DNA from: Acetobacter sp.
GTDB taxonomy: Bacteria > Pseudomonadota > Alphaproteobacteria > Acetobacterales > Acetobacteraceae
Direction: 5' to 3'
Length of the DNA: 51,955 nt
Assembly: GCA_017474285.1 (NCBI GenBank)
Contig: JAFVHT010000003.1
Coordinates: forward strand, 1-51,955
The translations under genes were made by a program, and so were the position numbers. Positions 47,249 through 51,955 of this stretch are shown here, in pieces (position 1 is the first letter of the stretch; each line of letters opens with the position of its first letter). Under the pieces are notes generated by a model. It saw nothing but the letters and a program-made list of their open reading frames with translations, searched no databases and was not told the origin of the DNA.

Positions 47249-48100
47249 ATGACGACTGATTTACAGAGCAGTAATCGTGGACTTTCAACTTTGGACCTTG
47301 ATCGGACAAGCTTCCAAGAATTATGGGGAGGAAGTTTGAGTGTTCGGATTGCTCAAACCGACGCTGAACGTGATGCAGCCCAAGCCTTACGTTACCAAGT
47401 TTTCTACGAAGAAATGGGGGCTAAGCCCAATGCCCAAACGCAAGCCCTTAAACGAGATATTGATGAGTTTGATGCCGTTGCAGACCATCTTTTAGTGATT
47501 GACCATGCACTCGCTGATGATGAAAGAGGTGTTATTGGCACCTATCGCCTTGTACGAGACGATGCCGCAGCTAAAATTGGTAAATTTTACACTTCTAGTG
47601 AATATGACATTACCCTTTTAAAAGAATTTCCCGGGAAACTTCTTGAAGTAGGGCGTTCTTGTGTTCATAAAAATTATCGTAATAGAGTCGCCATGCAGCT
47701 TTTATGGCGGGGGATCGCCTCTTATATTTTTCTCTACCGTATTGACCTTCTTTTTGGATGTGCAAGCCTCCCCGGCACAGATCCTGATTCTCTTACTGAT
47801 GAACTTACTTATCTTTACCACCATCATATGGCACCGCCTGCGTTACGCATTCGTGCTTTAGAAGATCATCGAGTAGATATGCTCAGAACGAACCCGCATG
47901 AATTAAATATACGTCAGTGTCTTTCCAAACTTCCCCCTTTAATTAAAGGATATTTACGCTTAGGTGGGTATGTTGGTGATGGCGCTGTGGTTGACAAACA
48001 ATTTAACACCACAGACGTTGCTATCTTGGTCAAAAGTGAACTGCTTGCCGATAAATATTACCGCCATTATGAACGCCGATTACGTGATGCCCTTGATTAA
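47249..48100 (+). CDS. olsB: OlsB-type ornithine acyl-ACP N-acyltransferase
   Basis: Likely makes lyso-ornithine lipid by attaching a 3-hydroxyacyl chain to the alpha-amino group of ornithine. The 283-residue GNAT-fold protein shows the hemolysin-type acyltransferase pattern: LSVRIAQTDAERDAAQALRY, FYEEMGA, DEFDAVADHLLV, GTYRLVR, LLEVGRSCVHKNYRN and a CASLPGTDP block. Acetic acid bacteria are known to make ornithine lipids. No olsA lies next to it. The family also includes N-acyl-amino-acid synthases for glycine or glutamine, so substrate specificity is not certain. Confidence 0.8.
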   Translation: MTTDLQSSNRGLSTLDLDRTSFQELWGGSLSVRIAQTDAERDAAQALRYQVFYEEMGAKPNAQTQALKRDIDEFDAVADHLLVIDHALADDERGVIGTYRLVRDDAAAKIGKFYTSSEYDITLLKEFPGKLLEVGRSCVHKNYRNRVAMQLLWRGIASYIFLYRIDLLFGCASLPGTDPDSLTDELTYLYHHHMAPPALRIRALEDHRVDMLRTNPHELNIRQCLSKLPPLIKGYLRLGGYVGDGAVVDKQFNTTDVAILVKSELLADKYYRHYERRLRDALD

Positions 48101-48166
48101 ATAATTTTAAATAAATTAAATCAAAAAACAAAACTGACAAAAATACTTCTATCGTTTCACTTGTTT

Positions 48167-49825
48167 ATGACTTCTTTCCCCTTGCGTCAGCATATTGGCT
48201 TTTTTTATAGTACTCGCTGGTATTCTATACTCGGATTAGGAGCTCTTACAGCACTAGCACTCCCCCCTGTTTATGCTCTCCCCATTTTATTGCTCACTTT
48301 TGGAATATTTGGGCACTTCCTTAATACAGTTTCAAATTGGAAACAGGCCGCTTGGGCAGGGGCTTTGTTTGGCTTTGGATTTTATGCCACGGGATTGTAT
48401 TGGCTCATTAACGCTGTTATGATTAGAGCCGATCAATTTTGGTGGTTTATTCCGTTCCCTTCCATCGGATGTGCGCTTATTTTAGCACCCACTGTTGCTA
48501 TACCATCTGCTTTAAGCCTTTTAGCTCCTGCAGGGATACGCAGATTAGCACTCTTTTCAGCAACATGGACTCTTGCTGATATGAGTCGCACATTTCTTTT
48601 TAGTGGTTTTACATGGAATAGTCTTGGTTCAAGTGTTGCTATTCCGGGGATGATTGGCGATATTCTTATTCAACCTGCAGCATGGATTGGAGAAGATGGC
48701 TTAACATTATTTTTAATGCTCTTTTCAACCCTATGTGGCACAACTCTTATAGAGAGTCTTCTATCACGACAAAAACAGGAAGTTTCTTATCCCCTCTCTT
48801 CCCCTTGTCAAAACCTCACTTGTCAAAACCTCACAGGTTTACAAGCGTTCTATTACGGAATAAGTCTCATCGTGCTTTGGGTCGGTTTAGGTACATGGCG
48901 TTATACGACCGTACAACCTGTAGGAAAACCGGGTCCTATCGTTGTGGTTGTGCAAGGCAACGTTCCTGAAACAGACAAAATTGGACAAAATAGCCCTCGC
49001 GATATTTTTACACGTTATCTTACTTTAACCGCACAAGGCATTCAAAAAGCTCAAGCCCTACAAACTTCTTTAATCTCCCATACCGCCTCTCACACCCCAA
49101 TAAATCGACCTATTGTGTTTCTTTGGCCCGAAACGTCTTTCCCCGGGTATGATTTGCTTCAAGATAGCCCTCTTGCTCGTAAAATTATTATGAGAGATGC
49201 AACAGGAGCACAAGCAGGGTTTATTGGTGCCTTAAGACGTGATAATGAAGGGCGTTATCGTAATTCACTTTTTGCTCTTGCCCCTGATGGTACTATTGAA
49301 GCCGTTTATGATAAAGCACGCCTTGTCCCGTTTGGAGAATACCAACCGCCTTTTATCCCCCTTCAAATTGTCCCCAACGGAGGCTTAGCAGCAGGACCTG
49401 GTCCACAAACATGGCATTTAGCGCATATTTCCGCTGTAGGACCCCTTATTTGTTACGAAGTGATTTTTTCTGGCGAAATAACAAACCACAAAGACCGCCC
49501 TCGTTGGCTCGCTAACGTTACAAATGACGCATGGTTTGGTAACAGTGCTGGTCCACGGCAACATCTTACATCTGTCCGCCTTCGCGCTGTAGAAGAAGGT
49601 CTGCCTATTGCCCGCGCTGCAAACACAGGTATTTCTGCGATTTATAATGGTTTAGGACATCGTCTCGCTTTTCTTAATTGGGGACGACAAGGCGTGCTCG
49701 TTGCTGCCCTGCCCGCTGCTTTACCGTGTACTTTGTTTGGGCATTATGGACAAATGATTCCCTTACTTTTGTGCAGTGTTGTACTATGCGCTGTTTTTTT
49801 ACGAGGTCATTTTTTGGGGCACTAA
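48167..49825 (+). CDS. lnt: Apolipoprotein N-acyltransferase
   Basis: Adds the third acyl chain to lipoproteins at the inner membrane. The 552-residue protein has eight or so hydrophobic segments (first about residues 20-60) and a C-terminal nitrilase domain. The catalytic triad is intact: Glu in LWPETSFPG, Lys in YDKARLVPFGEY and Cys in LICYEVIF. NVTNDAWFG and RAANTGIS also match. I chose ATG 48167 over the TTG at 48161; no clear Shine-Dalgarno is present. A 15-bp tandem repeat at about 48807-48836 encodes CQNLT twice in a periplasmic loop. Confidence 0.94.
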   Translation: MTSFPLRQHIGFFYSTRWYSILGLGALTALALPPVYALPILLLTFGIFGHFLNTVSNWKQAAWAGALFGFGFYATGLYWLINAVMIRADQFWWFIPFPSIGCALILAPTVAIPSALSLLAPAGIRRLALFSATWTLADMSRTFLFSGFTWNSLGSSVAIPGMIGDILIQPAAWIGEDGLTLFLMLFSTLCGTTLIESLLSRQKQEVSYPLSSPCQNLTCQNLTGLQAFYYGISLIVLWVGLGTWRYTTVQPVGKPGPIVVVVQGNVPETDKIGQNSPRDIFTRYLTLTAQGIQKAQALQTSLISHTASHTPINRPIVFLWPETSFPGYDLLQDSPLARKIIMRDATGAQAGFIGALRRDNEGRYRNSLFALAPDGTIEAVYDKARLVPFGEYQPPFIPLQIVPNGGLAAGPGPQTWHLAHISAVGPLICYEVIFSGEITNHKDRPRWLANVTNDAWFGNSAGPRQHLTSVRLRAVEEGLPIARAANTGISAIYNGLGHRLAFLNWGRQGVLVAALPAALPCTLFGHYGQMIPLLLCSVVLCAVFLRGHFLGH

Positions 49826-49848
49826 GACTTCAAAAAACTAAAACTATT

Positions 49849-50613
49849 CTACCGTAATATTTGGTTAATCGTTTTATCGTTAGATGTCACTACAAGTGGT
49901 GGTGTACAAATGTAGGCTTCTACCTGAGGATAGAGTGCTGCCATAGAAACATCTATACCAACATTCGTTACAAAAGTAGAAAAAGATGGGTACCTCATCT
50001 CAGCCCCTCTCATAGGAAAACAAAACTCAGAAGGTGACATTTCTATTAACCTAATTGGAAAACAAAACTCTAAAAACTTCTGTGCTCCTTTTGGTGAAAT
50101 ACTATAGCACGGCGTACCGATTACTCTAATGAGTTTAAAAAAACCACTAGAAATATATGTATTAGGATATAAACCTATATTTTCTCTAAAAGAGGAGCTA
50201 TCAAGCGTCATACAGGAAAAAAAAATCGGTAACAAATCATAAGAAAGCGGTGAAGTAAGATTATATCCCCACAAAATAATATCCCACGTTTCTGGGAGGG
50301 TATTTAATAACCGTTTATGTTCCTCTTCAAAATTCTTACAAAAAACAGCATCATCTTCTATAACAGTTCTACCCCCCCCCGATGAAATCGCGAGTCGCCA
50401 TTGCTCCGCATGGCTTAACGCACACCCCAACGCTCCATCGGTATACTCAACCCCCTCACCCTCTAATAACATTCCACTTTGTTTTAACGGCTGACGTAAC
50501 CCTTTCCCCTCAATTGCTGAAAAACGTTCCACGCCTTCTATATGACTATTCACTCTGTAAAACGTCTCTAAACGCTCCGTAGAACGATCTAAATTGATAA
50601 GAACTTTTTTCAT
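49849..50613 (-). CDS. Glycosyltransferase family 25 (LPS-type), copy 1, with G9 tract
   Basis: Probably transfers a sugar to LPS or another surface glycan. The 254-residue protein opens VLINLDRSTERLETFYRV, then SAIEGKGLR, GALGCALSHAEQWR and the acidic motif VIEDDAVF typical of GT25 (LgtB/Lex1-like) enzymes, with the C-terminal SPKGAQKFLEF. AGAGGAG lies about 10 nt before the ATG. Codons for SGGG just before VIEDD form nine consecutive G on the coding strand (50372-50380), absent from the paralogues. A 14-residue tandem duplication (FCFPIR... FCFPMR...) is also unique to this copy. It is the last gene of a tandem array of at least three. Confidence 0.88.
   Translation of the reverse strand: MKKVLINLDRSTERLETFYRVNSHIEGVERFSAIEGKGLRQPLKQSGMLLEGEGVEYTDGALGCALSHAEQWRLAISSGGGRTVIEDDAVFCKNFEEEHKRLLNTLPETWDIILWGYNLTSPLSYDLLPIFFSCMTLDSSSFRENIGLYPNTYISSGFFKLIRVIGTPCYSISPKGAQKFLEFCFPIRLIEMSPSEFCFPMRGAEMRYPSFSTFVTNVGIDVSMAALYPQVEAYICTPPLVVTSNDKTINQILR
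50015..50070 (-). repeat. 42-bp-period duplication in GT25 copy 1
   Basis: The 14-nt string GGAAAACAAAACTC occurs at 50015-50028 and 50057-50070. It reflects an in-frame duplication of 14 codons (FCFPIRLIEMSPSE then FCFPMRGAEMRYPS). The paralogues have a single copy. Confidence 0.75.
50372..50380 (-). repeat. Nine-base poly-G tract in GT25 copy 1 (candidate contingency tract)
   Basis: Nine G on the coding strand span codons 78-81. With ten G the next codon is TAG. With eight G the frame reads five more codons to TAG. The tract is the longest G/C homopolymer I noticed in the window. Confidence 0.75.
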
Positions 50614-50675
50614 AAAATAAATACTCCTCTATTATATTAAGCTCTCAGAAAAGGATTTCACCCTAGTCTAGAGTC

Positions 50676-51407
50676 CTAGTTATGGAGTGTCTGGCTTGTT
50701 TCTTTATTCTCTGGGGCAACAACAAGTGGTGGCATACAAACATAAGATTCTATTTCTGGATAAAGTGCTGACATAGCAATATCTATTCCCCCATTCGGTT
50801 GTAGATCAATATAGCCCGGCACATTGACCCTCATCGCCCTAATCGGAAAGCAAAACTCTAAAAGTTTCTTCGCGCCATGGGGTGAAACACTATAACAAAA
50901 TAAACCAAATGTTCTAAACAGCTTAAAAACACGCCCAGAAATACATGTATTAGACCATAAGTCTATATTCTGCTGTAAAGCCGTTTTTTCAAAAAGTGTG
51001 ACATTATAAGCAGAACCCGGAAATACCTGATAGGAGAGAGGCACATCAAGATTATATCCCCAAAGTATAAAATCCCATGTTTCGGGAAGAGTTTTTAATA
51101 ATCTTTTATGCTCCTCTTCAAAATTCTTACAAAAAACTGCATCATCTTCTATAACGGTTAATGCCTCTCCAGAAGAAACTGCACGACGCCACTGCTCTGC
51201 ATGGCTTAACGCACAACCCAACGCCCCATTCGTATAACGCTCGTCAGCCTCCCCACTTAATAATAATCCACTCTCTTTTAATGAAGAACGAAGCCCTTTT
51301 CCTTCAATCGCTGAAAAACGTTCTACACCCTCTATATGCTTATTCACTCGATAAAATGTCTCTAAACGCTCTGTAGCACTATTCAAATTCATCAATATTT
51401 TTCGCAT
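50676..51407 (-). CDS. Glycosyltransferase family 25, copy 2
   Basis: A 243-residue paralogue of copy 1 with the same landmarks: ILMNLNSATERLETFYRV, SAIEGKGLRSSLKESG, GALGCALSHAEQWR, VIEDDAVFCKNFEEEHKRLL, ETWDFILWGYN and SPHGAKKLLEFCF. The region before VIEDD reads SSGEAL, with no G run. The middle (acceptor-side) part diverges most from copy 1, as expected if the copies differ in acceptor specificity. It starts 12 nt after the copy 3 stop and lies 62 nt before copy 1. Part of it (51073-51193) is identical in nucleotides to copy 3. Confidence 0.87.
   Translation of the reverse strand: MRKILMNLNSATERLETFYRVNKHIEGVERFSAIEGKGLRSSLKESGLLLSGEADERYTNGALGCALSHAEQWRRAVSSGEALTVIEDDAVFCKNFEEEHKRLLKTLPETWDFILWGYNLDVPLSYQVFPGSAYNVTLFEKTALQQNIDLWSNTCISGRVFKLFRTFGLFCYSVSPHGAKKLLEFCFPIRAMRVNVPGYIDLQPNGGIDIAMSALYPEIESYVCMPPLVVAPENKETSQTLHN
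51073..51193. repeat. 121-bp block identical to 51835-51955
   Basis: Bases 51073-51193 in GT25 copy 2 match 51835-51955 in copy 3 without a difference that I can see. The match may continue beyond the window edge. It encodes RRAVSSGEALTVIEDDAVFC and the following conserved helix. Confidence 0.85.
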
Positions 51408-51419
51408 TATTTTACTTTC

Positions 51420-51955
51420 TTATGTGGTCGTTTCTTTTTCTACAATTTGCACAGTGCTTGTTTCCTTATCATTAGCTGTTACCACAAGAGGAGGAATACA
51501 AACATACGCATCAACTTTTGGATAAAGCGCTGCCATAGGGTTATCTACGCCTTTATTTAAGATAAGATCCATTAAAGCAGGGTGCCACGTTTCCATTGCT
51601 CTAATCGGAAAGCAAAACTCTAGAAATTTTTGTGCTCCTTTTGGCGAAATGCTATAACAAACAATCCCTAATGTTCTCAGTAATTTAAAAAGTTTTCCTT
51701 TAACAGACGCTTGAGGATAAGAAACAATATTTTTACGCAAAGCGACCTGGTCTAACAGTACTGTACAAATAGAAGCCCCAGGTAAAAAATTATACGAGAG
51801 TGGTGTATCAAAATTATACCCCCACAAAATAATGTCCCATGTTTCGGGAAGAGTTTTTAATAATCTTTTATGCTCCTCTTCAAAATTCTTACAAAAAACT
51901 GCATCATCTTCTATAACGGTTAATGCCTCTCCAGAAGAAACTGCACGACGCCACT
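51420..51955 (-). CDS. Glycosyltransferase family 25, copy 3 (5' end outside the window)
   Basis: The frame is open to the right edge, so the N-terminal part is missing; about 178 codons are visible. They begin at WRRAVSSGEALTVIEDDAVF and continue through ETWDIILWGYNFDTPLSYN, SPKGAQKFLEFCFPIRAM and ALYPKVDAYVCIPPLVV, ending with a polar tail (VQIVEKETTT). It is clearly paralogous to copies 1 and 2. Codons near the edge are identical to copy 2 over 121 bp, while the downstream half differs. An internal ATG at 51827 is not the true start, since the EDD motif lies upstream of it. Confidence 0.85.
   Translation of the reverse strand, partial: WRRAVSSGEALTVIEDDAVFCKNFEEEHKRLLKTLPETWDIILWGYNFDTPLSYNFLPGASICTVLLDQVALRKNIVSYPQASVKGKLFKLLRTLGIVCYSISPKGAQKFLEFCFPIRAMETWHPALMDLILNKGVDNPMAALYPKVDAYVCIPPLVVTANDKETSTVQIVEKETTT

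Noticed and set aside
48807..48836. 15-bp tandem repeat in lnt as a contingency repeat
   Set aside because: A change in copy number keeps the frame and only adds CQNLT to a loop; lnt is usually essential or conserved. It is a minor local duplication.
1..51955. tRNA, rRNA, IS elements, CRISPR arrays, att sites and prophage genes
   Set aside because: Scanned intergenic regions show no cloverleaf-like GC-rich segments, no spaced repeats, no transposase or integrase ORFs and no terminal inverted repeats.

Overview
The window reads as a chromosomal segment of an AT-rich alphaproteobacterium, most likely an acetic acid bacterium (Acetobacteraceae). Supporting signs are a class II DAHP synthase, a short GluRS, the hisZ-purA pair, an OlsB-type ornithine-lipid acyltransferase and a COG0523 GTPase next to a WD40 gene. 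The low GC suggests a Commensalibacter-like, insect-associated lineage, but that is inference only. I see no tRNA, rRNA, IS element, CRISPR array or prophage.

Left part (1-16.7 kb). A truncated Era-like GTPase is followed by a class II DAHP synthase / pncB / small ORF / gltX / pncA run, so two NAD-salvage enzymes are close together. A minus-strand metal block follows (feoA-feoB-small Cys-rich membrane protein-copA), then typA, a secreted His-rich peptide, an SH3-domain exported protein and a moeB-dsrE pair.

Middle part (16.8-38.6 kb). This holds an esterase, a large FAD-dependent dehydrogenase, two different CDF metal transporters, a ClC antiporter, a COG0523 metallochaperone-type GTPase with its WD40 partner, and a second alpha/beta hydrolase. 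A frame-broken acyltransferase pseudogene comes next, then an M13 metallopeptidase, a TonB-like protein with a duplicated N-terminal tail, a YciA thioesterase and a BamE/SmpA-like lipoprotein whose natural start looks frameshifted. A second acyltransferase relic precedes a heavy-metal RND efflux operon (outer-membrane factor, adaptor, pump). The outer-membrane factor also looks frameshifted at its start.

Right part (38.9-52 kb). The minus strand carries purA-pstS, hisZ and trpB-trpA. Rho (with a long leader), a TusA-like sulfur carrier, an OlsB-type acyltransferase and lnt follow. The window ends in a tandem array of at least three family 25 glycosyltransferases.

The strongest lead is this array. 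One copy carries a nine-G run whose +1 or -1 slippage would create an immediate stop. The other two share a 121-bp perfectly identical block. Together these look like a phase-variable, recombining surface-glycan locus. Metal handling (Fe, Cu, Zn/Mn/Co and RND efflux) is the other recurring theme.
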